64,000 bases of DNA, taken from Streptomyces leeuwenhoekii (GTDB taxonomy: Bacteria; Actinomycetota; Actinomycetes; Streptomycetales; Streptomycetaceae). Shown here piece after piece: positions 51,349 through 61,577 of the stretch. Position 1 is the stretch's first letter; each line of letters begins with the position of its first letter. A program made the translations under genes and the position numbers. The notes below the pieces were generated by a model. That model was not told the origin of the DNA, made no database searches, and saw nothing but the letters and a program-made list of their open reading frames with translations. Location of the stretch: positions 5,532,001 to 5,596,000 of the forward strand of contig NZ_LN831790.1 of NCBI RefSeq assembly GCF_001013905.1, given 5' to 3'.

Positions 51349-52641
51349 ATGGAAGGCATCGCACCCCCCACCGCCTACGACCCGGCGTCGGTCGCCCGCT
51401 GGGCCCCCGAGCCCGACAAGCGCCCCGGCCGCACCGCCTTCCAGCGCGACCGCGCGCGCGTGCTGCACTCCGCGGCCCTGCGCCGCCTGGCCGGCAAGAC
51501 ACAGGTGGTCACCCCCGGCTCCATGGGCACCGCCTGGGACGCCAGCCCCCGCACCCGCCTGACCCACTCCCTCGAATGCGCCCAGGTCGGCCGGGAGCTC
51601 GGCGCCGCCCTCGGCTGCGACCCCGACCTCGTGGAGGCGGCCTGCCTCTCCCACGACCTGGGCCACCCGCCCTTCGGCCACAACGGCGAAGAGGCGCTGA
51701 ACGAGTTCGCCCACGACTGCGGCGGCTTCGAGGGCAACGCCCAGTCGCTGCGCCTGCTTACCCGCATCGAACCCAAGCGGTTCGTCGCCGGTTCCGGCAC
51801 CGACGACCTCGTCAGCGTCGGCCTGAACCTCACCCGCGCCACCCTCGACGCCGCCACCAAGTACCCCTGGCCCCGCGGCGCCCACCCCACCGACCCGGCC
51901 TCGCCCAAGTTCGGCGTCTACGACGACGACCGGCCCGTCTTCGCCTGGGTCCGCGAGGGCGCCCCCGCCGGCCGCGCCTGCTTCGAGGCCCAGGTCATGG
52001 ACTGGTCCGACGACGTGGCCTACTCGGTGCACGACGTCGAGGACGGCCTGCACGCCGGCCACATCGACCCCAACTGCCTGCTCGCCGACCCCGAGCGCCA
52101 GGCGGTCTTCGAGGTCGCGATCGCGCGGTACGCCCCGCCCGGCACCGACCCGGAGGAACTCGCCGAGGCCCTCGACCGGCTCCTGGACCAGGAGTGGTGG
52201 CCGCACGGCTACGACGGCTCGGCCGTCGCCCAGGCCCGCCTGAAGGACGCCACCAGCCAGCTCATCGGCCGCTTCTGCCTCGCCGCCGAGGGCGCCACGC
52301 GCCAGGCGTACGGCGGTGGCCGGCTGACCCGGTACGGCGCCGAGCTCGTCGTACCGCGGCAGGCCCGCATGGAGTGCGCCGTCCTCAAGGCGATCGCCGA
52401 CCGGTACGTGATGCAACGCGACGAGCAGACCCGGCTCCGCGCCGACCAGCGGATCGTCGTCGCCGAACTGGCCGAGGCGCTCACCGCCCGCGCCCCCGAC
52501 GGACTGGACCCCCAGTTCCGCGCCCTGTTCGCCCGGGCCGGCGACGACCGCGCCCGCAAGCGGGTGATCGTCGACCAGATCGCCTCCCTCACCGACGCCT
52601 CCGCCCGCTCGCTTCACGCCCGTCTGACGGGGCACCTATGA
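51349..52641 (+). CDS. dgt: Deoxyguanosinetriphosphate triphosphohydrolase-like HD protein
   Basis: A 430-residue HD-domain enzyme that splits dNTPs into nucleoside and triphosphate to balance pools. The HD metal site is intact: [16 protein letters not shown] near 65, [16 protein letters not shown] near 100 and the [16 protein letters not shown]sp near 210. [26 protein letters not shown] is the N-terminal family signature. The start is ATG 51349. TACTGT at 51336-51341 would be a -10 for a leaderless message. In Streptomyces it often lies before dnaG, as here. Confidence 0.94.
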   Translation: MEGIAPPTAYDPASVARWAPEPDKRPGRTAFQRDRARVLHSAALRRLAGKTQVVTPGSMGTAWDASPRTRLTHSLECAQVGRELGAALGCDPDLVEAACLSHDLGHPPFGHNGEEALNEFAHDCGGFEGNAQSLRLLTRIEPKRFVAGSGTDDLVSVGLNLTRATLDAATKYPWPRGAHPTDPASPKFGVYDDDRPVFAWVREGAPAGRACFEAQVMDWSDDVAYSVHDVEDGLHAGHIDPNCLLADPERQAVFEVAIARYAPPGTDPEELAEALDRLLDQEWWPHGYDGSAVAQARLKDATSQLIGRFCLAAEGATRQAYGGGRLTRYGAELVVPRQARMECAVLKAIADRYVMQRDEQTRLRADQRIVVAELAEALTARAPDGLDPQFRALFARAGDDRARKRVIVDQIASLTDASARSLHARLTGHL

Positions 52642-52773
52642 GACGGGCGGGACCGGTGACCTCGGGCACCCGAACGTGACCGAGCGTGGCCTGATCGGGC
52701 CACACCCCCTTCCCGCATCACGCTCCGTGCGGGACGCTCGCATGTGGCGGGAACCTGACGAGGAGGCAGACAC

Positions 52774-54039
52774 GTGGTGGACGCGGATCAGACATTCGTC
52801 ATCGTCGGAGGAGGACTGGCCGGCGCCAAGGCGGCCGAGACGCTCCGCGCGGAGGGCTTCACCGGGCGGGTGATACTGATCTGCGACGAACGCGACCACC
52901 CCTACGAGCGGCCCGCGCTGTCCAAGGGCTACCTGCTCGGCAAGGAGGGACGCGACAGCCTCCTCGTCCACGAGCCCGCCTGGTACGCGCGCCACGACAT
53001 CGAGCTCCACCTCGGGCAGACCGTCGCCGCCATCGACCGGGCCGCCCGCACGGTCCGCTTCGGCGAGGACGGCACCGTCGTCCGCTACGACAAGCTGCTG
53101 CTGGCGACCGGCGCCGAACCCCGCCGCCTGGACGTCCCCGGCACCGACCTGGCGGGCGTGCACCATCTGCGCCGCCTCACCCACGCCGAACGCCTCAGGG
53201 GCGTCCTGGCCGCCCTCGGCCGGGACAACGGGCACCTGGTCATCGCGGGCGCCGGCTGGATCGGCCTGGAGGTCGCCGCCGCGGCCCGCCAGTACGGCGC
53301 CGAGGTCACCGTCGTCGAGCCCGAGCCGACCCCGCTGCACGGCGTGCTCGGCCCCGAGCTCGGCGAGCTCTTCACCGAGCTGCACCGCGAGCACGGCGTC
53401 CGCCTCCACTTCGGCGTCCGGCTCACCGAGATCGTCGGCCAGGACGGCGCGGTCCTCGCCGCCCGCACCGACGACGGCGAGGAGCACCCCGCGCACAGCG
53501 TGCTCGCCGCGATCGGCGCCGCCCCGCGCACCGCCCTCGCCGAGGCGGCCGGCCTGGAGCTGGCCGACCCCGCCCACGGCGGCGGCATCGCCGTCGACGA
53601 ACGGCTGCGCACCTCCGACCCCGACATCCACGCCGCCGGCGACGCCGCCTCCTTCCCGCACGCCCTCTTCGGCACCCGCCTGCGCGTCGAGCACTGGGCC
53701 AACGCGCTGCACGGCGGCCCCGCGGCGGCCCGCGCCATGCTCGGCCGGGACGTCGTCCACGACCGCGTGCCCTACTTCTTCACCGACCAGTACGACCTGG
53801 GCATGGAGTACTCGGGCTGGGCGCCCCCGGGCTCCTACGACGAGGTCGTGATCCGCGGGGACGCCGGCCGGCGCGAGTTCGTCGCCTTCTGGGTGCGGCA
53901 GGGCCGGGTGCTGGCCGGGATGAACGTGAACGTGTGGGATGTCACGGACACCGTCCAGCGGCTGATCCGCTCGCGGGCCCAGGTGGACACGGAGGCCCTG
54001 GCGGACCCGCACGTCCCCCTCGACAGCCTGGTCCCCTGA
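52774..54039 (+). CDS. FAD-dependent oxidoreductase (ferredoxin-reductase-like)
   Basis: A 421-residue flavoprotein of the rubredoxin/ferredoxin reductase group. FVIVGGGLAGAKAAETLR binds FAD, YERPALSKGYLLG is the group-specific RPPLSK motif, LLLATGAEPRRLDVPG, VIAGAGWIGLEVAAAARQYG binds NAD(P), and IHAAGDAASFPH is the second FAD motif. The C-terminal reductase domain (RVEHWANALHGG) is typical of partners of ferredoxins and P450s. No ferredoxin lies next to it. GAGGAGG at 52760-52766 supports GTG 52774. Partner unknown. Confidence 0.92.
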   Translation: MVDADQTFVIVGGGLAGAKAAETLRAEGFTGRVILICDERDHPYERPALSKGYLLGKEGRDSLLVHEPAWYARHDIELHLGQTVAAIDRAARTVRFGEDGTVVRYDKLLLATGAEPRRLDVPGTDLAGVHHLRRLTHAERLRGVLAALGRDNGHLVIAGAGWIGLEVAAAARQYGAEVTVVEPEPTPLHGVLGPELGELFTELHREHGVRLHFGVRLTEIVGQDGAVLAARTDDGEEHPAHSVLAAIGAAPRTALAEAAGLELADPAHGGGIAVDERLRTSDPDIHAAGDAASFPHALFGTRLRVEHWANALHGGPAAARAMLGRDVVHDRVPYFFTDQYDLGMEYSGWAPPGSYDEVVIRGDAGRREFVAFWVRQGRVLAGMNVNVWDVTDTVQRLIRSRAQVDTEALADPHVPLDSLVP

Positions 54040-54127
54040 TCACCGGGCGCCGCCGCGGACCGCCCCCGGTCGCCGGGAGCGGTCCCGAGCCGTCAGGGAT
54101 GTCGTACCGCCCCCGTAGAATTCACGC

Positions 54128-56032
54128 GTGGCAGGACGGATCAACGACGAGGACGTGAAGGCGGTACGGGACGCGGTCCCGATCGACGCCGTGGTGTCCG
54201 AGTACCTCCAGCTGCGCAACGCGGGCGGCGGCAACCTGAAGGGCCTGTGCCCCTTCCACGACGAGAAGTCGCCGTCCTTCCAGGTCAGCCCCGCCAAGGG
54301 GCTGTTCCACTGCTTCGGCTGCCAGGAGGGCGGCGACACCATCACATTCGTGATGAAGATCGACCACCTCTCCTTCTCGGAGGCGGTCGAGCGCCTCGCC
54401 GCCCAGGCCGGCATCACCCTGCGCTACGAGGAGGGCGGCTACAACCCCGCCCACCAGCGCGGCGAGCGCATCCGCCTGGTCGAGGCCCACAAGATCGCCG
54501 CCGAGTGGTACGCGGAGCAGCTCGCCACCAGCCCCGAGGCCGAGACCGGCCGGCTCTTCCTCGCCGAGCGCGGCTTCGACCAGGCCGCCGCCCAGCACTT
54601 CTCCGTCGGCTACAGCCCGCAGGGCTGGGACCACCTCACCCGCTATCTGCGCGGCAAGGGCTTCAGCGACAAGGAGCTGATCCTCTCCGGCCTCTCGCAG
54701 GAGGGCCGGCGCGGCCCCATCGACCGCTTCCGGGGCCGTCTGATGTGGCCGATCCGCGACATCGGCGGCGAGGTCGTCGGCTTCGGCGCCCGCAAGCTGT
54801 ACGAGGCGGACACCGGCCCGAAGTACCTCAACACCCCCGAGACGGCGATCTACAAGAAGTCCCAGGTCCTCTACGGCATCGACCTGGCCAAGAAGGAGAT
54901 CGCCAAGAGCTCCCGCGCGGTGGTCGTCGAGGGCTACACCGACGTCATGGCCTGCCACCTCGCCGGGGTGCGCACCGCCATCGCCACCTGCGGCACCGCC
55001 TTCGGCGGCGACCACATCAAGATCCTGCGCCGGCTGCTGATGGACAACGGCTCGGCCCGGGTCATCTTCACCTTCGACGGCGACGCGGCCGGCCAGAAGG
55101 CGGCCCTGCGCGCCTTCGAGGACGACCAGAAGTTCGCCGCCGAGACCTACATCGCCATCGCCCCCGACGGCATGGACCCCTGCGACCTTCGCCTGGCCAA
55201 GGGCGACGAGGCCGTCGCCGACCTGGTCGAGCCGCGCACGCCCCTGTTCGAGTTCGCGCTGCGCCAGATCGTGAGCCGCTACGACCTCGACACCCCGGCG
55301 GGCCGGGCCGCCGCCCTGGACGAGGCCGCCCCGGTCGTCGCCCGCATCAAGAACAGCGGAGCCCAGCACGAGGTCGCCGTCCAGCTCGCGGGCATGCTCG
55401 GCATCCTGGACACGCAGTTCGTGGTCAAGCGGGTGGCGCAGCTCGCCCGCTGGGCCCGCGACCGCGGCGGCAAGGGCCCCGCCCCCGCCCCCGCCCCCCG
55501 GCAGTACGCCGCCGCCCCCGGCCGGCCGGCCCCGCGCGGCCCGGCGCTCAACCTGCGCAACCCCGTCTACGCCACCGAGCGCGAGCTGCTGAAGCTCGCC
55601 CTCCAGCGCCCGGAGCTGGTCTCCCCGGCCTTCGACGCGTACGGCGTCGACGAGTTCACCGCCCCGCCCTACGCGGCCGTGCGCCAGGCCATCCTGGACG
55701 CCGGCGGCGCGGAGCCGGGCGTCCGGGACCCGCAGGGCTATCTGGTCCGCGTCCGCGAGGCCGCCCCCGACGACACGGTCCGCGCGATGGTCACCGAGCT
55801 GGCGGTCGAGGCGATCATGCTGCGCAAGGAGGTCGACGAGACCTACGCCGGCGCCCAGCTCGTCACCGTCCGCCGCCGCGCCGTGGAGCGCCGCATCCGC
55901 GACATCCAGAGCCAGCTCACCCGCCTGGGCACCCACGGCGACCCGGCCCAGTCGGCCGCCGTGCAGAACGAGCTGTGGGTCCTCCAGCAGTACGACCAGG
56001 CCCTGCGCGAGCACGGCGCGGCGGCCCTGTGA
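54128..56032 (+). CDS. dnaG: DNA primase
   Basis: A 634-residue primase that makes RNA primers at the replication fork. The CHC2 zinc domain is complete (LKGLCPFHDEKSPSF, then HCFGCQEGGD). The TOPRIM core has VVVEGYTDVMA and the DGDAAGQKA metal triad near residue 315. The C-terminal DnaB-binding region begins near residue 470 (TERELLKLALQRPELV). A Pro/Ala-rich linker (PAPAPAPRQYAAAPG) separates them. GTG 54128 is used. A terminator hairpin follows directly. Confidence 0.98.
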   Translation: MAGRINDEDVKAVRDAVPIDAVVSEYLQLRNAGGGNLKGLCPFHDEKSPSFQVSPAKGLFHCFGCQEGGDTITFVMKIDHLSFSEAVERLAAQAGITLRYEEGGYNPAHQRGERIRLVEAHKIAAEWYAEQLATSPEAETGRLFLAERGFDQAAAQHFSVGYSPQGWDHLTRYLRGKGFSDKELILSGLSQEGRRGPIDRFRGRLMWPIRDIGGEVVGFGARKLYEADTGPKYLNTPETAIYKKSQVLYGIDLAKKEIAKSSRAVVVEGYTDVMACHLAGVRTAIATCGTAFGGDHIKILRRLLMDNGSARVIFTFDGDAAGQKAALRAFEDDQKFAAETYIAIAPDGMDPCDLRLAKGDEAVADLVEPRTPLFEFALRQIVSRYDLDTPAGRAAALDEAAPVVARIKNSGAQHEVAVQLAGMLGILDTQFVVKRVAQLARWARDRGGKGPAPAPAPRQYAAAPGRPAPRGPALNLRNPVYATERELLKLALQRPELVSPAFDAYGVDEFTAPPYAAVRQAILDAGGAEPGVRDPQGYLVRVREAAPDDTVRAMVTELAVEAIMLRKEVDETYAGAQLVTVRRRAVERRIRDIQSQLTRLGTHGDPAQSAAVQNELWVLQQYDQALREHGAAAL

Positions 56033-56348
56033 CGGGCCGGGGCCCGGGGAGCGCCCCGGGCCCCTCGCCGTCCCGGGCCTGAGCCGCCCGCGACGGCCGG
56101 GGTAACCACCGGGTCACGGACCGGACGCAAAAAGTCACCGCACGCCCCTCGTGGCGGCGATGTGTCGTACCCCACACTGGGGTTCCGGTGCCTGAGTCCC
56201 CGGAGCGCGGCCGGCCCGTCCCCCGCGGGTCCCCCACCCCCGCCGTTCCCCTCGTCGCGTACGGGACGGACAGCGGCGAGGCCGCCGACTCCGCTCCCGA
56301 AGTACCGCTGCCGTACCCCCCAGCAGCGATCACCTGGAGGTCGCCCCC
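56033..56348. other. 316-base region between dnaG and hrdA
   Basis: A terminator hairpin, then an A-rich run CGCAAAAAGTCACC near 56126-56139 and a probable hrdA promoter zone up to the ribosome-binding site. No gene. Confidence 0.5.
56039..56064 (+). terminator. Hairpin after dnaG
   Basis: GGGGCCCGGGG 56039-56049 pairs with CCCCGGGCCCC 56054-56064, loop AGCG. Confidence 0.75.
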
Positions 56349-57620
56349 GTGCAGACCCAGACCCTCACCCAGACCCACGAGACCGGTGCCGACGGCAGGG
56401 AAGCGGAGGCCGACGGCGACGTCCTTCTCGCGGTCCCCGCGCCGGGCCGTGCCGTGCGCCACGCCGTGCCCCACCCGAAGACACGGCCGGAGACGGCGTC
56501 CGGGCCGGCCGAAGGGACCGGAATCAGCGGGCCGTTCGAGTCCCCGGAGGCCGTGGCGCCCGTAGTACCAGTGGCGGCCGTCGGTCCGGCGGGGTCCGCG
56601 GAGCCGGCCGAGCCGGGTCCGGACGGGCTCGCGGAGGCCGTGGAGCCCGTGGATCCGGTGGAGCTCGTGGAGCCGGTGGAGGCGCCGCCCGCCCGTCCCG
56701 AGCCCGGTGGGCCGTCGTCGGACCTGTTCCGCCAGTACCTGCGGGAGATCGGCCGGATCCCCCTGCTCACCGCGGCCGAGGAGGTCGAGCTGGCCCGCCG
56801 CGTGGAGGCCGGCCTGTTCGCCGAGGAGAAGCTGAACTCCACCCCCGACCTCGACAGCCGGCTCGCCGGGGACCTCGACCGGCTCGTGGTCCTGGGGCGC
56901 ATGGCCAAACGGCAGCTCATCGAGGCCAACCTGCGGCTCGTCGTGTCCGTCGCCAAGCGGTACGTCGGCCGCGGGCTGACCATGCTCGACCTCGTGCAGG
57001 AGGGAAATCTGGGCCTGATCCGGGCCGTCGAGAAGTTCGACTACGCCCGGGGCTACAAGTTCTCCACCTACGCCACGTGGTGGATCCGCCAGGCCATGTC
57101 CCGCGCGCTGGCCGACCAGGCCCGCACCATCCGCGTTCCCGTCCACGTCGTGGAACTCATCAACCGCGTCGTCCGCGTCCAGCGCCGCATGCTCCAGGAA
57201 CGCGGCTGCGAACCGACCCCGGCGGAGGTCGCCGCCCAACTGGACCTGCCGCCCGAGCGCGTCGGCGAGGTCCTCCGCCTCGCCCAGGAGCCCGTCTCCC
57301 TGCACGCCCCGGTCGGCGAGGAGGACGACGTCGCCCTCGGCGACCTGATCGAGGACGGCGACGCCGCCAGCCCCGTGGAGTCCGCCGCGTTCCTGCTGCT
57401 GCGTGAACACCTGGAGGCGGTCCTGTCCACCCTCGGCGAGCGCGAACGCAAGGTCGTGCAGCTCCGCTACGGCCTCGTCGACGGCCGTCCGCGCACCCTG
57501 GAGGAGATAGGCCGCATCTTCGGCGTGACCCGGGAGCGCATCCGGCAGATCGAGTCCAAGACCCTCGGCAAACTCCGCGACCACACCTACGCCGAGCAGC
57601 TCCGGGGCTATCTGCACTGA
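56349..57620 (+). CDS. hrdA: RNA polymerase sigma factor, HrdA-like group 2
   Basis: A 423-residue sigma-70 factor close to the principal HrdB type but dispensable in Streptomyces. The first about 120 residues are an acidic, Ala/Pro/Glu/Val-rich low-complexity arm with [19 protein letters not shown] repeats. Region 1.2 is [18 protein letters not shown]. Region 2 has [39 protein letters not shown] and [19 protein letters not shown]. Region 4 has [20 protein letters not shown] with the -35-recognition helix. The start is GTG 56349 with CTGGAGGT about 10 bases upstream. Position after dnaG matches hrdA of S. coelicolor. Confidence 0.93.
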   Translation: MQTQTLTQTHETGADGREAEADGDVLLAVPAPGRAVRHAVPHPKTRPETASGPAEGTGISGPFESPEAVAPVVPVAAVGPAGSAEPAEPGPDGLAEAVEPVDPVELVEPVEAPPARPEPGGPSSDLFRQYLREIGRIPLLTAAEEVELARRVEAGLFAEEKLNSTPDLDSRLAGDLDRLVVLGRMAKRQLIEANLRLVVSVAKRYVGRGLTMLDLVQEGNLGLIRAVEKFDYARGYKFSTYATWWIRQAMSRALADQARTIRVPVHVVELINRVVRVQRRMLQERGCEPTPAEVAAQLDLPPERVGEVLRLAQEPVSLHAPVGEEDDVALGDLIEDGDAASPVESAAFLLLREHLEAVLSTLGERERKVVQLRYGLVDGRPRTLEEIGRIFGVTRERIRQIESKTLGKLRDHTYAEQLRGYLH

Positions 57621-57706
57621 GACCTCTTCGGTCGCCGCGTCCCCCGCGTGCCCCCCGTGACCGGCGCACGCCGGCCGCCAGGCCTCCGCTCCCGCTCCCG
57701 CTCCCG

Positions 57707-57750
57707 CGAGGGGGCGGTCCGCCGCCCACCACGACGGCACCGCCCCCTCG
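57707..57750. terminator. Hairpin between hrdA and the convergent ABC gene
   Basis: CGAGGGGGCGGT 57707-57718 pairs with ACCGCCCCCTCG 57739-57750, 20-base loop. Preceded by CTCCCG hexamer repeats (57687-57706). Confidence 0.65.
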
Positions 57751-57763
57751 CCCGGCCCGAGCC

Positions 57764-57782
57764 CGGCCTGATCCGAACGAGA
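57764..57782 (-). repeat. Post-stop 19-mer, copy A
   Basis: On the minus strand TCTCGTTCGGATCAGGCCG, right after the ABC exporter stop codon. Identical to the 19-mer at 63105-63123. Confidence 0.8.
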
Positions 57783-57786
57783 GGTC

Positions 57787-59715
57787 CTAGTCCATCTCGA
57801 CGACCGCCTGCGCGAACTGGGCCCGGTACAGCCGCGCGTACGCTCCGCCGGCCGCCAGCAGGTCGTGGTGCGTGCCCTGTTCGACGATCGACCCGTTCTC
57901 CATCACCAGGATCGTGTCGGCGTCCCGGATGGTCGACAGCCGGTGCGCGATGACGAACGACGTGCGCCCGGCCGCCAGCTTCGCCATCGCCTTCTGGATC
58001 AGCACCTCGGTACGGGTGTCGACGGAGCTCGTCGCCTCGTCCAGCACCAGGATCACCGGGTCGGACAGGAATGCCCGCGCGATGGTGATGAGCTGCTTCT
58101 CACCGGCGCTGACCCCGCTGCCCTCGTCGTCGATCACGGTGTCGTAACCGTCGGGCAGCGTCCGGATGAACCGGTCGGCGTGCGCGGCCCGTGCCGCCTC
58201 CTCGATCTCCCCGCGCGTGACCTCGCGCGCGGCACCGTAGGCGATGTTCTCCGCGATGGTGCCGCCGAACAGCCAGGTGTCCTGGAGCACCATGCCGATC
58301 CCGGCGCGCAGTTCGTCGCGGGACATCCTCGCTATGTCGACACCGTCGAGGGTGATCCGCCCGCCGGAGACCTCGTAGAACCGCATCAGCAGGTTGACCA
58401 GCGTGGTTTTGCCCGCGCCCGTCGGCCCGACGATGGCGACGGTGTGCCCCGGCTCCACCTTCAGCGACAGGTTCTCGATCAGCGGCTTGTCGGGGTCGTA
58501 GCGGAACGACACCCGCTCCAGCTCCACCCGGCCGATCAGCTCGGCCGGCTTCTCGGCCGGCACCGGGTCCGGCCCCTGCTCCTCCGCGTCCAGCAGCTCG
58601 AAGATCCGCTCGGCCGACGCGACACCCGACTGCACCAGGTTCGCCATCGACGCCACCTGCGTCAGCGGCGTCGAGAACTGCCGCGAGTACTGGATGAACG
58701 CCTGGACGTCGCCGATGGACAGCGAGCCGGTGGCGACCCGCAGCCCGCCGACCACCGCGATCAGGACGTAGTTCAGGTTGGAGACGAACATCATCAGCGG
58801 CTGCATGATCCCGCTGTTGAACTGCGCCTTGAACCCCGCCTCGTACAGCGCCTCGTTCTGCTCCGCGAACTGCTGGGCCGACTCCTCCTGCCGCCCGAAC
58901 ACCTTGACCAGCGTGTGGCCGGTGTACATCTCCTCGATGTGCGCGTTCAGCGTGCCGGTGGTCCGCCACTGCTGCACGAACTGCGGCTGCGAGCGCTTGC
59001 CCACGCGGGTGGCGACGACGAACGACAGCGGCACGGTAACCAGCGAGACCAGCGCCAGGATCCAGGAGACGTAGAACATCATCGCGAGCACGCCGATAAT
59101 GGTCAGCAGCGAGTTGATGAGCTGGCCCATCGATTGCTGGAGCGTCTGCCCCATGTTGTCGATGTCGTTGGTGGCCCGGGACAGCACCTCGCCCCGCTGC
59201 CGCTTGTCGAAGTAGGACAGCGGCAGCCGGGACAGCTTGGTCTGCACGTCCTCGCGCAGCCGGTACACGGTCCGGTTGACCGCCCGGTTCACCAGCCGCG
59301 TCGCCACCGCCATCAGCAGACCGGCGGCGAGGAACGTGCCCAGCGCCAGCAGCAGGACGTTGCCCACGGCCGTGAAGTCGATGCCCCGGCCCGGGGTGAA
59401 GTCCGTGCTGCGGAGCATGTCGGCGACCCCGTCGTCGCCGCGCTCCCGCATGCCCTCCAGGACCTGCTCCTTGGTGGCCCCGGACGGCATGTCCCGCCCG
59501 ACGATGCCCGCGAAGACCAGGTCGGTGGCCCGGCCGAGGATCTTCGGCCCGACCACGCTGAGGCCGACGCTGACGACCAGGCACAGCAGCAGGGCCCAGA
59601 GCGTCACCCGCTCCGGCTTGAACTGGGCGAGAAGCCGTTTGCCCGACCCCTTGAAGTCCATCGTGCGCTGGTCGGGGCCGCCCCCGGCCATCATCCGCGC
59701 CGCAGGCCCGGCCAT
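57787..59715 (-). CDS. ABC exporter, fused permease-ATPase (second subunit)
   Basis: A 642-residue half-transporter of the multidrug/lipid type. An N-terminal six-helix exporter domain (from about residue 35) is followed by the ATPase: Walker A GPTGAGKTT near 425, signature VSAGEKQ, Walker B VILVLDEATSSVD and H-loop FVIAHRLSTI. An acidic insert lies between TM1 and TM2. The start ATG overlaps the stop of the preceding gene (TGATG), so it forms a heterodimer with it, as in LmrCD/BmrCD. The signature VSAGEKQ differs from LSGGQ as usual in such pairs. Substrate unknown. Confidence 0.93.
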   Translation of the reverse strand: MAGPAARMMAGGGPDQRTMDFKGSGKRLLAQFKPERVTLWALLLCLVVSVGLSVVGPKILGRATDLVFAGIVGRDMPSGATKEQVLEGMRERGDDGVADMLRSTDFTPGRGIDFTAVGNVLLLALGTFLAAGLLMAVATRLVNRAVNRTVYRLREDVQTKLSRLPLSYFDKRQRGEVLSRATNDIDNMGQTLQQSMGQLINSLLTIIGVLAMMFYVSWILALVSLVTVPLSFVVATRVGKRSQPQFVQQWRTTGTLNAHIEEMYTGHTLVKVFGRQEESAQQFAEQNEALYEAGFKAQFNSGIMQPLMMFVSNLNYVLIAVVGGLRVATGSLSIGDVQAFIQYSRQFSTPLTQVASMANLVQSGVASAERIFELLDAEEQGPDPVPAEKPAELIGRVELERVSFRYDPDKPLIENLSLKVEPGHTVAIVGPTGAGKTTLVNLLMRFYEVSGGRITLDGVDIARMSRDELRAGIGMVLQDTWLFGGTIAENIAYGAAREVTRGEIEEAARAAHADRFIRTLPDGYDTVIDDEGSGVSAGEKQLITIARAFLSDPVILVLDEATSSVDTRTEVLIQKAMAKLAAGRTSFVIAHRLSTIRDADTILVMENGSIVEQGTHHDLLAAGGAYARLYRAQFAQAVVEMD

Positions 59716-61448
59716 CAGGCAGCCTCCGCTTCCGTGAGCTGGGAGAGCACGATCTCCCGGTAGGTGTCGTTGCCGGCCATCAGATCCTCGTGGCGGCCCG
59801 TGCCGACGACCCGGCCCTCGTCGAGGACGATGATCCGGTCGGCGTCCCGGATGGTCGCCACCCGCTGGGCGACGATGACCACCGTCGACTCGGCGGTCTC
59901 GCGGGCCAGCGCCGCGCGCAGGGCCGCGTCGGTGGCGTAGTCGAGCGCCGAGAAGGAGTCGTCGAAGAGGTAGATCTCCGGCCGCTGCACGAGGGTGCGG
60001 GCGATGGCGAGCCGCTGCCGCTGACCGCCCGACACGTTGGTCCCGCCCTGCGCGATCGGCGCGTCCAGCCGGCCCTCCAGCCGCTCCACGAACTCCCTGG
60101 CCTGCGCCACCTCCAGCGCGTGCCACAGCTCCTCGTCGGTCGCGTCCGGATTGCCGTACCGCAGATTGGTCGCGACCGTCCCCGCGAACAGATACGGCTT
60201 CTGCGGCACCAGCCCGACCGTGCGGGCCAGCAGCGCGGGCTCCACGGTCCGCACGTCCACGCCGTCGACGAGCACCTCGCCCTCGGTCGCGTCGAACAGC
60301 CGGGGCACCAGCCCGAGCAGCGTGGACTTGCCGCTGCCGGTCGACCCGATGACGGCGGTCGTCTCTCCGGGCCGCGCCACGAGCCGCACGCCCCGCAGCA
60401 CCGGCTCCTCGGCCCCCGGGTAGCGGAAGCCCGCGTCCCGGATCTCCAGATGGCCGCGCTGCCGCAGCCGCGTGACCGGCGTCACCGGCGGCACCACGCT
60501 CGACGAGGTGTCCAGGACCTCCTGGATGCGCTCGGCGCACACCTCCGCGCGCGGCACCATCATGAACATGAAGGTGGCCATCATCACGGACATGACGATC
60601 TGCATCAGATAGGCCAGGAACGCCGTCAGGTCGCCGATCTCCATGCGGCCGCTGTCGATCCGGTGGGCACCGAACCACACCACCGCGATCGACGAGACGT
60701 TCACCACCGTCATCACCACGGGGAACATCAGCGCCAGCAGATTGCCCGAACCCAGCGCCACCTCGGTCAGGTCGGCGTTGGCCTTCCCAAAGCGCCGCTG
60801 CTCGTACTCGTCGCGGACGAAGGCGCGGATGACCCGGTTGCCGGTGATCTGCTCGCGCAGCACCCGGTTCACCGTGTCCAGGCGCTCCTGCATGGCCCGG
60901 AACAGCGGGCGCAGCCGCCGCACGATCAGCGTCACGCAGATGCCCAGCACCGGCACGACCGCGACCAGCACCCCCGACAGCGGCACATCGAGGCCGAGCG
61001 CCATCACGATGCCGCCCACGCACATGATCGGCGCCGACACCATCAGCGTGAACGTCATCAGGGCCAGCATCTGGACCTGCTGGACGTCGTTGGTGGTCCG
61101 GGTGATCAGCGAGGGCGCGCCGAAGCGACCGACCTCACGGGCGGAGAAGGACTGCACCCGGTCGAAGACGGCGGCCCGCAGATCCCGGCCCAGCGCCGAT
61201 GCCGTGCGCGCGCCGTAGTAGACCGCGCCGATGTTGCAGACGACCTGCACCAGCGAGATGCCGATCATCAAGGCGCCGTAGACCAGGATGTAACCGGTGT
61301 CACCCTGCACGACCCCGTGGTCGATGATGTCCGCGTTCAGGGTCGGCAGGTACAGCGTGGCGCAGGTCTGCAGGAACTGCAGCGCCACCAGTAAAGCGAT
61401 GGTGTTCTTGTATGGCCTGAGACAGGTCCGCAGGAGTCGTATGAGCAC
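59715..61448 (-). CDS. ABC exporter, fused permease-ATPase (first subunit)
   Basis: A 577-residue half-transporter, partner of the next gene. GTG 61448 begins LIRLLRTCLRPYK, the usual start of this family; the frame stays open to 61511. Six TM helices are followed by Walker A GSTGSGKST near 365, signature NVSGGQRQR, Walker B YLFDDSFSALD and VAQRVATI. In Walker B the Asp before the usual Glu is followed by Ser (DDS), the degenerate catalytic site typical of one partner in heterodimeric exporters. Stop and next start share one base. Confidence 0.93.
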   Translation of the reverse strand: MLIRLLRTCLRPYKNTIALLVALQFLQTCATLYLPTLNADIIDHGVVQGDTGYILVYGALMIGISLVQVVCNIGAVYYGARTASALGRDLRAAVFDRVQSFSAREVGRFGAPSLITRTTNDVQQVQMLALMTFTLMVSAPIMCVGGIVMALGLDVPLSGVLVAVVPVLGICVTLIVRRLRPLFRAMQERLDTVNRVLREQITGNRVIRAFVRDEYEQRRFGKANADLTEVALGSGNLLALMFPVVMTVVNVSSIAVVWFGAHRIDSGRMEIGDLTAFLAYLMQIVMSVMMATFMFMMVPRAEVCAERIQEVLDTSSSVVPPVTPVTRLRQRGHLEIRDAGFRYPGAEEPVLRGVRLVARPGETTAVIGSTGSGKSTLLGLVPRLFDATEGEVLVDGVDVRTVEPALLARTVGLVPQKPYLFAGTVATNLRYGNPDATDEELWHALEVAQAREFVERLEGRLDAPIAQGGTNVSGGQRQRLAIARTLVQRPEIYLFDDSFSALDYATDAALRAALARETAESTVVIVAQRVATIRDADRIIVLDEGRVVGTGRHEDLMAGNDTYREIVLSQLTEAEAA

Positions 61449-61577
61449 GCTCGGTCTCTCGGGGTCGGCGGGAGGGGCGGATGGTTGCCCGTGGCCCCTA
61501 TCGTCGAACACTCCACCCGCGTTACCTCAACCGATTAACCCGACAGGCCGTCGTATCCGGCCCCTGCGGATGGCCCC

